The notes: a model not told the origin generated them from the letters alone. A stretch of DNA of 64,000 nucleotides from Mycobacterium shimoidei (GCA_002101905.1 LQPU01000032.1:248001-312000), one strand, 5' to 3'; shown: positions 1 to 8,926, counted from the first letter of the stretch. Numbers and translations are program-made.

Positions 1-180
1 ATCCTGGTCGTCGGCGACCTTGAACAGGTCCGGGACAACGCTCGACGGGCGACTGCGGTCGAGCGGCTCGGCGCGATCGCGACCCGGCGCACGGTCGTTG
101 TGGGGGTGACCAATCCGCTGGGCGCGGACGCTCCCGAGCACGAGCTTCACGATTACCGGACGCTGACCGGGGAGGGCTGA
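1..180 (+). CDS. C-terminal fragment of an unidentified protein (partial, 5' end outside window)
   Basis: The first frame is open from the window edge to a TGA at 178-180, giving the last 59 residues of a protein. Codon use is GC-rich at third positions, as in the neighbouring genes. The stop lies 2 bases before the ATG of the YhgE/Pip membrane protein, so the two are very probably co-transcribed. The tail (…VVVGVTNPLGADAPEH…) shows no motif that I can assign. An ABC-type ATPase would fit a gene upstream of an ABC-2-like membrane protein, but that is a guess from context only. Confidence 0.6.
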   Translation: MLVVGDLEQVRDNARRATAVERLGAIATRRTVVVGVTNPLGADAPEHELHDYRTLTGEG

Positions 181-182
181 CG

Positions 183-2087
183 ATGCTGGCTGGTCTTGCA
201 CTGGGCTCGGAGATCAAGCGGTTCGGCCGCAGCCGGATGACGCGGGCCGCGATCGTGGTGCTGATGCTGCTGCCCCTCGTCTACGGGGCGCTGTATCTGT
301 GGGCGTTTTGGGATCCGTTCGGCCACGTGAACAAAATGCCCGTAGCGCTGGTCAACGCCGACCGCGGTGCCGTCGTTTCCGGGCAACGGCTAAATGTCGG
401 CGATGAGATCGCCAAGGGCCTGACCGCTGACAGCGACCTGGACTGGCATGTCGTGGATGCCGAGCAGGCACGCAGCGGAGTCGACCACGGCAAGTACTAC
501 TTCATGCTCGAATTGCCGCCGGACTTCAGCGAAGCAATCGCGTCGCCGGTGACCGGGCACCCTAAAAAAGCCGATCTGATCGCCGTGTACAACGACGCCA
601 ACAACTACATCTCGTCAAGCATCGGCCGCACCGCCGTCGACCAGGTCCTCAACGCGGTATCGACGCGGATCTCCGGACAGGCAGTCAACCAGGTGCTGTC
701 GGTCGTCGTCTCGTCCGGTGCGGGCATCAAGCAGGCTGCCGACGGGGCCCAACGACTCGCCGACGGCGCGGCTCAGGTCGACGGCGGTGCCGGGCAACTG
801 GCGACCGGCCTGCACACTGCCCGGTCCGGATCAGCGCAGCTGGCTGCCGGCGCCAAGCAGCTCTCCGATGGGATCAACCAGGCCACCGACCCACTGCTCG
901 CGGTGGCCAAAGTGCTGTCCGCGGTAAGTGGCAGCACCAGTGCGATCCAGCAAGTCGCCGACCAGATCGATGGGATCGCCGCGGCTCAGGACGCCGCCGC
1001 AACCTCCTTGTCAGGGGTCATCGATCAGCTGTCGGTAAGCCAGGACCCGACAGCACGCAACGCCGTGGGAGCGCTGCACGGCATACAGGATCAGCTCCGG
1101 CAGCACCAGTTCACACCCCAGCTCCGCCAGCAGCTCACTGACGCGCAAAACGCCACCGGCCCAGTGAGATCCGCGCTCGACAGAGTCGGCAGCGGCGCGC
1201 AGGACCTGACCGACAAGATCACCCAACTACGCAACGGAGCCCAGCAGGTCGCCGCTGGCAACGCCGAATTGGCAAGCGGTATCGCCAAACTCGACGACGG
1301 CGCCCAGCAGCTGAAATCAGGCACCGCACAACTCAAGGCCGGGTCAGCCGAGCTCGCGGCCAAACTCGCCGACGGGGCCAAGCAGGTCCCCGACTGGACC
1401 ACCCAGCAGAAGAACGCCATCGCCGACACCATCGGCGGCCCGGTTCATCTGAAAGCCACACACGAGAACGCCGCACCCAACTTCGGCACCGGGATGGCGC
1501 CATTCTTTTTGACCCTCGCCTTGTTCTTCGGCGCGCTGGTGCTATGGATGGTGTTGCGACCCTTACAAAACCGTGCGATCGCCGCAGAAGTACTTGCGCT
1601 GCGCGTGGTGCTTGCCAGCTACCTGCCCGCAGCGGCCATCGGGATCATCCAAGCGATCATCTTGTACTGTGTGGTGCGCTTCGCGCTTGGAATGCACGCG
1701 GCCCATCCCGTCGGGATGCTCGTTTTCATGGTGCTGATCTCGTGCGCGTTCGTCGCCGCGACACAGGCGATCAACGCGCTCGTCGGCCCGGCGGTGGGCC
1801 GGGTGCTGATCATGGCCTTACTCATGCTGCAGCTCGTCAGCGCCGGCGGCATGTACCCGGTGGAAACCACCTCAAAACCGTTCCAGACCCTGCACCGCTT
1901 CGACCCGATGACCTTCGGTGTCAACGGGCTGCGGCAACTCATCCTCGGCGGTATCGATTTCCGGCTGTGGCAGGCGATTATCGCGCTGGTCGGCATATTG
2001 GTCGTCGCGGTGACGATCGCTTGCCTATCGGCTCGACGCAATCGACTCTGGACTCTCACCAGGCTGCTGCCGTCGATCAAAGTCTGA
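183..2087 (+). CDS. YhgE/Pip-type membrane protein (ABC-2 permease-like)
   Basis: The 634-residue product has an N-terminal membrane segment at about residues 20-40. A long extracytoplasmic region (about 45-430) follows, rich in repeated G-A-x-Q-L / D-G-A-x-Q-L heptad-like units, the hallmark of the YhgE/Pip family. Several membrane helices follow at about 440-630, resembling the ABC-2 permease domain. Family members act as phage-infection proteins or as exporter components in cell-envelope transport; the substrate here is unknown. The ATG lies 2 bases after the preceding stop, indicating an operon. The end of the gene converges on the TetR regulator 5 bases away. Confidence 0.85.
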   Translation: MLAGLALGSEIKRFGRSRMTRAAIVVLMLLPLVYGALYLWAFWDPFGHVNKMPVALVNADRGAVVSGQRLNVGDEIAKGLTADSDLDWHVVDAEQARSGVDHGKYYFMLELPPDFSEAIASPVTGHPKKADLIAVYNDANNYISSSIGRTAVDQVLNAVSTRISGQAVNQVLSVVVSSGAGIKQAADGAQRLADGAAQVDGGAGQLATGLHTARSGSAQLAAGAKQLSDGINQATDPLLAVAKVLSAVSGSTSAIQQVADQIDGIAAAQDAAATSLSGVIDQLSVSQDPTARNAVGALHGIQDQLRQHQFTPQLRQQLTDAQNATGPVRSALDRVGSGAQDLTDKITQLRNGAQQVAAGNAELASGIAKLDDGAQQLKSGTAQLKAGSAELAAKLADGAKQVPDWTTQQKNAIADTIGGPVHLKATHENAAPNFGTGMAPFFLTLALFFGALVLWMVLRPLQNRAIAAEVLALRVVLASYLPAAAIGIIQAIILYCVVRFALGMHAAHPVGMLVFMVLISCAFVAATQAINALVGPAVGRVLIMALLMLQLVSAGGMYPVETTSKPFQTLHRFDPMTFGVNGLRQLILGGIDFRLWQAIIALVGILVVAVTIACLSARRNRLWTLTRLLPSIKV

Positions 2088-2092
2088 TGCGC

Positions 2093-2728
2093 TCAGTCGT
2101 TGCGGTGCAGGAAGCCGTGCAGGATCGCCTGGACGAGTTCCTCGACGATCGCCTCCCGCGACGGCTGCGCGGCTCCGGAGTAGGCCGAACGCAGCGCGGC
2201 CATCCCGGCGATCATGGCGACCGTCGAGCGCGCCGGCAGGTCCGGCTGGCTTGACCGCAGTCCCCGCAGATGCATTCCCTCGGCGCTGATTTGGCCGAGC
2301 ACGGTGAGCGCATGCCTGATGTCGGCGATCCCGGCCTCAGCGATCTCGTCATCGCTGAGCGTGTCCGATGCGATGAGCGTCACGAGCAGGCCCCGGTGTT
2401 CCACCAGTAGGTCGTAGAGCTGCCCGACGAAATGGCGAGTCAGTTCCTCCTCGTCGGTTTCCTCGGGAACCACCGACCGCCACGTCTGACCGAACTCGTC
2501 GACGAAGTTGGTGAACGGCAAGACGAGGGCTTCGCGGAACAGGCCGGCCTTCGACCCGAAGTGGCGAAAGAGCAGATGCTCGGTGACACCGGCCGCCTGG
2601 GCGATCTCCCGCGTCGTGGTGCTGCGGTAATCACGGCGGGCAAACAGATCACGGGCTGCGTCGAGCAGCAAGGTCCGCGGCGCGCCGCGCGGGCGGCGGG
2701 TGGCCTGAGCGGAAGGTCCTGGGGGCAT
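2093..2728 (-). CDS. TetR/AcrR-family transcriptional regulator
   Basis: This 211-residue protein has an N-terminal TetR helix-turn-helix at about residues 20-65 (…TTTREIAQAAGVTEHLLFRHF…), followed by an all-helical ligand-binding domain typical of the family. It is divergent from the microprotein/AveC-like/P450 operon starting at 2832. The roughly 100-base spacer holds inverted repeats suited to a TetR dimer. The likely role is repression of that operon and of itself, with release by a small lipophilic ligand. The ligand cannot be read from the sequence. Confidence 0.9.
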   Translation of the reverse strand: MPPGPSAQATRRPRGAPRTLLLDAARDLFARRDYRSTTTREIAQAAGVTEHLLFRHFGSKAGLFREALVLPFTNFVDEFGQTWRSVVPEETDEEELTRHFVGQLYDLLVEHRGLLVTLIASDTLSDDEIAEAGIADIRHALTVLGQISAEGMHLRGLRSSQPDLPARSTVAMIAGMAALRSAYSGAAQPSREAIVEELVQAILHGFLHRND

Positions 2729-2782
2729 CGTTGTTCGCTACTCCAACTCGGCTGTTGGCGCACTCGAGCCAACCAATCTTCA

Positions 2783-2805
2783 ATCTTAAGATAGTGTGCG
2801 CTATC
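2783..2805. promoter_or_regulatory. Candidate operator/promoter between the TetR gene and the P450 operon
   Basis: The perfect 10-bp palindrome ATCTTAAGAT (2783-2792) runs into GATAG-N6-CTATC (2790-2805). TAAGAT (2787-2792) fits a mycobacterial -10 (TAnnnT) for the rightward operon. The position between divergent genes fits a TetR operator. Binding is inferred, not shown. Confidence 0.5.
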
Positions 2806-2831
2806 CTTTCGATCCGGGAAGGGGCGCAGCT

Positions 2832-2942
2832 ATGGGCGTGGTCGTGGTGCTCGGCACACTCATCGGACTGATCGTCCTGATATACGGCCTGGTCATCTAC
2901 TTCGACCCGGAAGTACGCGGGGCTACGACCGATGAACGCTGA
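2832..2942 (+). CDS. 36-residue single-span membrane microprotein
   Basis: An ATG at 2832 opens a 36-codon frame ending at TGA 2940-2942. It is preceded by a purine-rich Shine-Dalgarno stretch (gggaagggg) about 7 bases upstream. Residues 2-24 are almost entirely V/L/I/G, forming one membrane helix. The tail is short and charged (FDPEVRGATTDER). The last 11 bases overlap the start of the AveC-like gene at 2932, which suggests translational coupling. It would be the first gene of the TetR-controlled operon, perhaps a partner of the AveC-like membrane protein or the P450. I do not recognise a family. Confidence 0.6.
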   Translation: MGVVVVLGTLIGLIVLIYGLVIYFDPEVRGATTDER

Positions 2943-3717
2943 GCTGACGCCGCTGCTGAAAGCAGCCATCGCCTTCGCCTACGTCGGCGGGGTCTCGTTC
3001 GTGGCGATCGGTGTCTACCTGAGCTACCGCCGTCGACGCCTGCACCCGCTGTTGCTGCTCTGCACCTCGGCGATCTCGTTCTCGTGGATCGAGGCACCGT
3101 ACGACTGGGCGGACTACGCGCAGTTCCCGCCGGCCATTCCACGCATGCCGTCCTGGTGGCCGTTGAACATGACGTGGGGCGGTCTGCCCTCGTCGGTGCC
3201 CATCGGCTACATCCCCTACTTCGTGCTGCCTGCTGTGATCGGCGCCGTACTCGGTCGTTGGCTGAGCTCGAAGATGCACTGGCGCAGGCCGATCACCCTG
3301 CTCAGCGTTGGGCTCGTCGTCGGGTTCGTGTGGGCTTTTCTGTTCAACGCCATCCTGGGGGCCCGACTCGGAGTTTTCCACTACGGCAAGGTGATACCCG
3401 GCCTGGGGCTATGGGAAGGGACCAAGCAGCAGTACCCCATCGACGACGCCCTGGCAATGGGGGTGCAGATGATGGTCTTCACCTACCTGCTCGGACGCAC
3501 GGATTCCCAGGGGCGCAATGTCATCGACATGTGGGCCGACAAGCGATCCTCAACCCGGCTGCAATCTGCCGTGCTGTCCATCGTTGCTGTGGTTGTCATC
3601 GGAAACTTGCTCTACGGAGCGGTTTTCGCACCGCACCTCGTTGCGAAGCTGCAAGGTTGGACGACCGCGGGGCCCGCGGCTCCGCTGTTTCCCGGCGTAG
3701 AGAACCAACCCCTGTAG
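2932..3717 (+). CDS. AveC-family (spirocyclase-like) integral membrane protein
   Basis: The 261-residue protein is very hydrophobic, with about six to seven membrane segments. It carries an aromatic-rich loop (…WIEAPYDWADYAQF…) and a KQQYPIDDA motif in the second half, as in actinobacterial proteins annotated as AveC-like spirocyclases. In avermectin biosynthesis AveC shapes the spiroketal; in mycobacteria the substrate of such proteins is not known. It overlaps the preceding microprotein by 11 bases and is followed after 11 bases by a P450, so a joint oxidative modification of a lipid or terpenoid is likely. The family call rests on pattern recognition. Confidence 0.7.
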   Translation: MNAELTPLLKAAIAFAYVGGVSFVAIGVYLSYRRRRLHPLLLLCTSAISFSWIEAPYDWADYAQFPPAIPRMPSWWPLNMTWGGLPSSVPIGYIPYFVLPAVIGAVLGRWLSSKMHWRRPITLLSVGLVVGFVWAFLFNAILGARLGVFHYGKVIPGLGLWEGTKQQYPIDDALAMGVQMMVFTYLLGRTDSQGRNVIDMWADKRSSTRLQSAVLSIVAVVVIGNLLYGAVFAPHLVAKLQGWTTAGPAAPLFPGVENQPL

Positions 3718-3728
3718 GAAGCAGACCA

Positions 3729-4928
3729 GTGATCAGCAACCAAACTGCGCAGCTGTACTACGACCCGTTCGACATCGATATCGACGACGATCCGTACCCG
3801 GTGTGGAAGCGGATGCGGGACGAGGCGCCGCTGTACTTCAACGACAAGTACAACTTCTATGCACTGAGCCGCTACGACGACGTTGCGAGCGCACTTCCGG
3901 ATTGGCAGACATACCGGTCCGGTCGCGGCACCACCGCCGACATTCTGTTCAGCGGCATCGAAGTACCGCCCGGCATCTTGCTGTTCGAAGATCCGCCGCT
4001 GCACGACTTGCACCGGCGCTTGCTGTCGCGGGTCTTCACTCCGCGCCGGATGCAGGCGGTGGAGGGTTTGGTACGCGATTTCTGTTCGCGCGCGCTGGAT
4101 CCGCTTCTCGATCTGGACGGATTCGACTTCGTCGCCGATCTTGGTGCGGTCATGCCGATGCGGACAATCGGCTACCTGCTGGGCATCCCGGAGGAGGGCC
4201 AACAGCTGATCCGTGATCGCAACAACGAGCGCCTCGCGGTCGACCGGCGGCCGGGAGGCGAGGTCAGCCCGACGGTTTTCGAAGATGCGATCACGATGTT
4301 CGCCGAATACATCGAGTGGCGGGCGACGCATCCCTCCGACGATCTGATGACGGAGCTGCTCAACGCGCACGTCGAAGAACAAGATGGATCGTCGCGGCCG
4401 CTCGAGCGCACCGAAGTCCTGGCCTACACCGCGATGATCGCCGGCGCCGGTAACGAAACCACCACTCGGCTGATCGGGTTCATGGGCCAGCTGCTCGGCG
4501 AACATCCCGACCAGCGACACGAACTCGTCGCCGATCCCTCGCTCATTCCTGCAGCGGTGGAAGAAACGCTGCGCTACGAGGCGCCATCACCGGTGCAGGC
4601 CCGCTACGTCGCCCGCGACACCGAGTGGTACGGCCACACCGTGGCCGAGGGCTCCTACATGTTGTTGCTCAACGGGTCGGCGAATCGTGACGAACGACGG
4701 TTCAGCGAACCGGACCGCTACGACATCCACCGTACGGGTGGGCATTTGAGCTTTGGACACGGTCTGCACTTCTGCCTCGGGTCGGCGCTGGCGCGGCTCG
4801 AAGCACGGGTGGCCTTCGAAGAGGTGCTGAAGCGGTGGACCGACTGGGAAGTTGACTACACCAACGCGCGCAAGGCGCACACGTCCAGTGTGCGCGGATG
4901 GGCAAAGTTGCCCGTCAAGACCAAATAA
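3729..4928 (+). CDS. Cytochrome P450 monooxygenase
   Basis: A GTG at 3729, 11 bases after the AveC-like stop, gives 399 residues, the normal length of a soluble bacterial class I P450. Visible motifs are the I-helix A-G-A-G-N-E-T-T (oxygen activation), the K-helix E-E-T-L-R, and the haem-binding loop FGHGLHFCLGSALARLEAR, whose cysteine is the axial ligand. No ferredoxin or ferredoxin reductase gene is adjacent, so electrons must come from elsewhere. The substrate is unknown. The operon with the AveC-like protein under a TetR regulator suggests a hydrophobic small molecule. Confidence 0.92.
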   Translation: MISNQTAQLYYDPFDIDIDDDPYPVWKRMRDEAPLYFNDKYNFYALSRYDDVASALPDWQTYRSGRGTTADILFSGIEVPPGILLFEDPPLHDLHRRLLSRVFTPRRMQAVEGLVRDFCSRALDPLLDLDGFDFVADLGAVMPMRTIGYLLGIPEEGQQLIRDRNNERLAVDRRPGGEVSPTVFEDAITMFAEYIEWRATHPSDDLMTELLNAHVEEQDGSSRPLERTEVLAYTAMIAGAGNETTTRLIGFMGQLLGEHPDQRHELVADPSLIPAAVEETLRYEAPSPVQARYVARDTEWYGHTVAEGSYMLLLNGSANRDERRFSEPDRYDIHRTGGHLSFGHGLHFCLGSALARLEARVAFEEVLKRWTDWEVDYTNARKAHTSSVRGWAKLPVKTK

Positions 4929-4934
4929 CGGGCC

Positions 4935-5201
4935 TCAGCGGCCGGTGCGCTCCCGGTGCTTGCAACCCGGCCAGCAGCATGGTCGTCGCTTGCCTTCTTC
5001 CAGCTCTTCTTGGGTCCGGCGGATGCGGCGTTCGCGGGTCTTCTGTTGCTTGGCGTCCTCGACCCAACAGATGAACTCGTTGCGCGCCAGCGGCGTGATG
5101 TCGTTCCAGGCGGCCAGTGCTGTGGCATTGCCGACCAACGCCGTACGCAGGTCCGGGGGCAACTCGTGCACCACACCACCGGGAACTTGATCGCTGCTCA
5201 C
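4935..5201 (-). CDS. YdeI/OmpD-associated-type small protein
   Basis: The 88-residue product starts at a GTG (5199-5201). Upstream in-frame ATG codons would add an unlikely extension (about 30 residues) across intergenic sequence. The body (…AWNDITPLARNEFICWVEDAK…RRIRRTQEELEEGKRRPCCW…) matches the C-terminal helical domain of the YdeI/OmpD-associated (bacteriocin-protection-like) family, including the conserved ARNEFICW block. The biochemical role is unknown. It ends 6 bases from the convergent P450 stop. Confidence 0.75.
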   Translation of the reverse strand: MSSDQVPGGVVHELPPDLRTALVGNATALAAWNDITPLARNEFICWVEDAKQQKTRERRIRRTQEELEEGKRRPCCWPGCKHRERTGR

Positions 5202-5265
5202 GCGGCCAGCGTACTTGCCGCGTCGTTTTGCCCACGATGGCGCATAAAGGACGCATAAAGAATGA

Positions 5266-5287
5266 GCCCAGCGATTCTCGGCTGGGC
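5266..5287 (-). terminator. Stem-loop downstream of the CsbD-like gene
   Basis: GCCCAGC (5266-5272) pairs with GCTGGGC (5281-5287) around an 8-base loop. It starts 18 bases past the stop of the leftward CsbD-like gene. On that strand it is followed by a T-rich run (attctttat), which fits an intrinsic terminator. Confidence 0.55.
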
Positions 5288-5304
5288 CCATCCTGGCGAC
5301 ACGT

Positions 5305-5550
5305 CTAGTTGTTGTCCTGGTTGGCCTTCTGACGCTCTTCTGCGGCCTTGGCGCTGGCGCGCGCCGCTTCGGCTTCGGCTTCCCTTTTGGCCGCGTCTCG
5401 TTGAGCCTCGGCCTTGTCCTGCTGGGCTTTGGCTTCCTCGACCATCTCGTCGTTGCCAGTGACGGAACCGACCGCTTCTTTGGCCAGCCCCTTGGCGCCC
5501 TCCACGACGCCCCTGACGGCCTCTCCGGGACCGCTCTTGTCGTCCGCCAT
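5305..5550 (-). CDS. CsbD-like / microaggregate-binding-type small stress protein
   Basis: The 81-residue, highly charged protein has an N-terminal CsbD-like segment (…VRGVVEGAKGLAKEAVGSVTGND…) and a long Ala/Glu/Lys/Arg helix (about residues 35-78) predicted to be coiled coil. CsbD proteins are general-stress proteins of unknown mechanism. Mycobacterial versions with this Ala-rich tail are often annotated as microaggregate-binding protein 1. The protein lacks a signal peptide. A terminator-like hairpin follows the gene. Confidence 0.75.
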   Translation of the reverse strand: MADDKSGPGEAVRGVVEGAKGLAKEAVGSVTGNDEMVEEAKAQQDKAEAQRDAAKREAEAEAARASAKAAEERQKANQDNN

Positions 5551-5661
5551 TTTGTCCTCCCTCAGGTCGGCGGCGTTCCCGCCTCCGGCCTTTCAGTTCC
5601 CGCCGTGCGTGGAACGCAAACCCGTTCATGCGGACTGATTTCACGGGTTGCGGTGAATGCC

Positions 5662-6186
5662 TCAGCTGACCGATACTCGCCGGTCGTCGATGGTGGCGAA
5701 GTCTGCGGCCACGTCGCTGAGCACCGCGAGCAGGTTTTTGACTTTGGCCGCTTCCTCGTGGGTGGGAATCTCGCCGGCCTCGAGGTCGTCGAGGAGTTCG
5801 GGGCGCAGGCCGGTACCGTTGGCCACTTCCTGGGTGGACAGTTTGGCGTGGATACGCGCGGCGTAGAGCTGTTGGCCAAGACTCGAGCCGGGCGCGGCCG
5901 CCACGCGACTCATCAACTGGTCGTAGCGCCGGCGAACATCGCTGAGCGCCATGATCACGCTCGGAGAGGATCGGCTGCGGCCGGCTGCTTCGGTGAGCGC
6001 GGCCCGCAGTTTGCGCATGCCGGCCAGAACGACGTCGGCGCGTTGGTGAAACGTCGCGTCCTGTGCGGACGGCAAGGCATCGATGGCGGCCACATGCATG
6101 TGGATGGCGGCCTCGGAAAGGCTGACGATGACTGACGACTCACCGTCGTGCGGCGCGGGCTGCGACGGCATTGCTCCACGTGACAC
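5662..6186 (-). CDS. XRE-like helix-turn-helix regulator
   Basis: The 174-residue protein has a mostly helical N-terminal half and a C-terminal Cro/CI-type helix-turn-helix at about residues 115-165 (…LGQQLYAARIHAKLSTQEVA…LRPELLDDLEAGE…). GTG 6186 is chosen because TAATGT (6199-6194 on this strand), a good -10 match, ends only 7 bases before it, implying a leaderless transcript. The ATG at 6171 is the alternative, but its GGAG sits only 2 bases away. It is divergent from the coiled-coil membrane protein at 6335. Target genes are unknown. Confidence 0.75.
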   Translation of the reverse strand: MSRGAMPSQPAPHDGESSVIVSLSEAAIHMHVAAIDALPSAQDATFHQRADVVLAGMRKLRAALTEAAGRSRSSPSVIMALSDVRRRYDQLMSRVAAAPGSSLGQQLYAARIHAKLSTQEVANGTGLRPELLDDLEAGEIPTHEEAAKVKNLLAVLSDVAADFATIDDRRVSVS

Positions 6187-6334
6187 CGAATCGACATTAG
6201 CGGTCCGCGCCGACGTCGTACACCATGAGTGACGGCCCGCCGGTGCGATCGGCGCGGGCCGACGAGTATCGCCTTGACCGCACCGCTCTAGTCTGAACCG
6301 CATTGCGCGGTGTGCTCGGTGAGAGGGGAGGCAG

Positions 6335-7264
6335 GTGACTGAAGTAATGCAATCCGGCGGGGCCGCCGGGCCTCGGCAGCTCGGCGACTTCAACGGTGCG
6401 CCGCCGCCGTCGCCCCGCCTCGAGCCGCCTCGCCGTGCACCGCGGTGGTCCGACTTACCGGGAGGGTGGGGCAGCGTCGGCTGGGTGACCTGCGGAATCG
6501 TCGGCAGCGCCGCCATTGTCTGGTTTATCTTTCTCAGTCCCGCCCCGAGCGAATCCAAGGCGCAGTGGTTCTTCGGTGCGGTCGTCTTCGGCGTGGTGCT
6601 GGTGGCGCTGTGGCAGACCATCACCATCCAGCGTTACGCGGCGCGCACCGCTGCCGAAGCCGTCGAACGACTACGCGGGCAGTTCGTCGCCGCCGAGGAA
6701 CGTTCGGCCCGCGAGGTCGCCATAACGCGCAGGTTGCACCAGACCGAGATGGAAGCCCAACAGGCATTGCATCGTGCCGCGATGGACGCTGCGCGGGAGC
6801 ACGCGGCCGTCGAGCGCACACAGCTGCTCGAGCGGCTACAGAAGCAAGCGATGATCGAGGTGTCGCGTGCCGTCGCGGCGCACACCCGGATGCTGGCAAT
6901 GCTGTGGAACGAGGCTGCACGGGTTCTGCGCATCGAGGACGCCGCTGAGCGGGAAATCGCGATGAACCCGATTTTCGAACAGATCGGGCAAGTCGTGAGC
7001 GACTTCTCCGTCGAACTGGGCAATGCGCACCTGCTGATCGAGGATCACGACCTGCACGCCGCCCTGGACCGGATCAACGAGGCGGCGGTCATGGCGGTTC
7101 GAGTGGCCGAGGAGATCCACGCCGCAGTTGTCGAAGGCCAAGAGCTCGACCCCAACCCCGTCCCCGCGGTCCAGCGACTGATGCATGCGCGGGCCGCAGA
7201 TGCCCGGCGGTTGGCATGGCAGTTGTTGCGTGCCGGCCTCGACGACGACGGCCGCGGTAGCTGA
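6335..7264 (+). CDS. Hypothetical membrane protein with long coiled coil
   Basis: A GTG at 6335 follows a purine-rich site (gagaggggaggcag). The 309-residue product has a Pro-rich cytoplasmic N-terminus (about residues 1-45), two membrane helices (about 48-70 and 78-96) and a long Ala/Glu/Arg helix (about 100-190) with heptad character. A helical C-terminal domain follows. No enzyme motif is visible. It is divergently paired with the HTH gene at 6186, which may control it. A structural or envelope-associated role is plausible, but I do not recognise the family. Confidence 0.75.
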   Translation: MTEVMQSGGAAGPRQLGDFNGAPPPSPRLEPPRRAPRWSDLPGGWGSVGWVTCGIVGSAAIVWFIFLSPAPSESKAQWFFGAVVFGVVLVALWQTITIQRYAARTAAEAVERLRGQFVAAEERSAREVAITRRLHQTEMEAQQALHRAAMDAAREHAAVERTQLLERLQKQAMIEVSRAVAAHTRMLAMLWNEAARVLRIEDAAEREIAMNPIFEQIGQVVSDFSVELGNAHLLIEDHDLHAALDRINEAAVMAVRVAEEIHAAVVEGQELDPNPVPAVQRLMHARAADARRLAWQLLRAGLDDDGRGS

Positions 7265-7419
7265 TCGCTCTGGCGTTCTTGCAGCGCGGTCAAAGCACGC
7301 CGCGTCGAAGCGGTTGCGGCGACCGCCAGCGCTTCGCGTTCGGATTCCGGGTCGGGCGACAGCAGGCTGCCTGTCGCCGGCACGCCACCCGAGCCCAGCT
7401 TGTTCATCCGCTTAGGCAC
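7265..7419 (-). other. Coding-like stretch in the 213-base gap between the coiled-coil protein and SelO
   Basis: On the minus strand the gap reads as protein with strong G/C third positions. It includes the pieces [20 protein letters not shown] and [15 protein letters not shown], followed by [15 protein letters not shown]. Possible starts are GTG 7419 and ATG 7407. The frame stays open to 7045, but that part lies opposite the 6335-7264 gene and looks like a shadow, so no natural end is visible. This may be a small gene, a truncated remnant, or a longer gene broken by a frameshift. Just upstream (7420-7467) the same frame continues in similar style without a start codon. Confidence 0.35.
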
Positions 7420-7477
7420 AGGTGCGCCTTGGTATTTCAGCGGGACGGGGCCAAGCTCGGTCGATACCGGTCTAGTG

Positions 7478-8926
7478 CTAGGTGCCGCAGAAGGTCTGGT
7501 ATGGCCCGAAATCTTCCGGTGCCGCAGCGGCATAGCGCTGTCGGCCCGGCCGCTCGTCATAGGGCGCGGCCAACACCGCCAGTAGTCGCTCGAGCGGGTC
7601 CAGGTCGCCGTCGGTTGCCGCGGCAAGAGCTTCTTCGACGAGATGGTTGCGGGCGATGTAGACGGGATTGACGCGGTCCATTGCGTCGGCGTCCGGATCC
7701 AGCGCCAGCCAGCGCGCCAACCAGTCGTCGAACGCGGCGTGCTCGGCGACGAGTGCGCGCGCGGGCTCGGCCTCGCCGCGGGCGGCTCGGCTCAGGTGGC
7801 GGAAGAACGAGGTGTAGTCGACGCGATGCTGCTCGAGCAACCCGAGCAGCTCGGTGCCCAGCTCGTCGGCGTCGGCCGATAGGCCGAGCTTGGCGCGCAT
7901 GCCGGCCGACCAGGCCGCGTCGTATTTGGGGCGAAAACCTTTGAGTGACTCCACCGCGACGGCCACCGCCTGCTCCCGGTCGTCGGCGAGCAGCGGCAGC
8001 AGCGCCTCGGCGAACGCGCCCAGGTTCCATTCGGCGATGGCCGGCTGATTTCCGTAGGCGTAGCGACCCCAAAAATCGATCGAGCTGAAGACCGTGGCCG
8101 GGTCGTAGGAGTCCATGAAGGCGCAGGGCCCGTAGTCGATGGTCTCGCCCGAGATCGTCATGTTGTCGGTGTTCATCACCCCATGGATGAAGCCGACGAG
8201 CATCCACTGCGCCACCAGCGACGCCTGGGCGGCGATCACGGCTTCCAGCAGCGCAAGGTAGGGCTGGTCGCTTTCCACCGCGCCTGGATGATGCCGGGTG
8301 ATCGCGTAGTCGGCGAGGCGGCGCAGCAGCCCCACGTCTTTGGTCATCGCCGCGTATTGGAACGTCCCGACCCGCAGATGGCTGCTCGCGACCCGGGCGA
8401 GCACTGCGCCGGGCAGCAGGGTCTCCCGTTGCACCACGCGCCCGGTCGCGACCACGGCCAGCGATCGGGTCGTCGGGATGCCCAGAGCGTGCATGGATTC
8501 GCTGACGACGTACTCGCGCAGCATCGGGCCGACCGCGGCAAGCCCGTCGCCGCCGCGGGCGAACGGCGTGGGCCCGGAACCTTTGAGGTGCAGGTCGCGA
8601 GGCTGGCCGTGGGTGTCAACGAGCTCGCCGAGGAGTAGGGCGCGACCGTCGCCTAGCCGCGGAACGTACCCGCCGAACTGGTGCCCGGCGTAGGCCTGGG
8701 CCACCGGGTCTGCGTCGGCGGGAAGGCGGTTGCCGACCAAAAAGCGCAGCCCGTCGGGACTTCGCAGCCACGCCGGGTCAAGGTCGAGCTCGGCGGCCAG
8801 TGTTTCGTTGAGCACGAGCAATCGCGGCTGCGCAACCTGCTCGGCCTTCCAGCGGATCGCCAACTCCGGCAGCTCACGGGCGAAACGGTCGTCGAGCGTG
8901 ATGGTCGGTTCGGGTGCAACGCTCAC
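7478..8926 (-). CDS. selO: Protein adenylyltransferase SelO (YdiU/UPF0061 family)
   Basis: A GTG at 8926 gives 482 residues, the usual length. SelO has a pseudokinase fold with ATP bound inverted and transfers AMP to Ser/Thr/Tyr of target proteins. It is linked to redox control in bacteria and mitochondria. Visible features are the [16 protein letters not shown] block, the [17 protein letters not shown] loop, [20 protein letters not shown] (metal and catalytic Asp) and the C-terminal FCGT. The antepenultimate Cys occupies the position that is selenocysteine in animal SelO. It is transcribed alone, divergent from the hydrolase operon at 8999. Confidence 0.92.
   Translation of the reverse strand: MSVAPEPTITLDDRFARELPELAIRWKAEQVAQPRLLVLNETLAAELDLDPAWLRSPDGLRFLVGNRLPADADPVAQAYAGHQFGGYVPRLGDGRALLLGELVDTHGQPRDLHLKGSGPTPFARGGDGLAAVGPMLREYVVSESMHALGIPTTRSLAVVATGRVVQRETLLPGAVLARVASSHLRVGTFQYAAMTKDVGLLRRLADYAITRHHPGAVESDQPYLALLEAVIAAQASLVAQWMLVGFIHGVMNTDNMTISGETIDYGPCAFMDSYDPATVFSSIDFWGRYAYGNQPAIAEWNLGAFAEALLPLLADDREQAVAVAVESLKGFRPKYDAAWSAGMRAKLGLSADADELGTELLGLLEQHRVDYTSFFRHLSRAARGEAEPARALVAEHAAFDDWLARWLALDPDADAMDRVNPVYIARNHLVEEALAAATDGDLDPLERLLAVLAAPYDERPGRQRYAAAAPEDFGPYQTFCGT

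Noticed and set aside
5241-5262. Short direct repeat of cgcataaag between the YdeI-like and CsbD-like genes
   Set aside because: Only two nine-base copies within the presumed terminator tail; too short to assign meaning.
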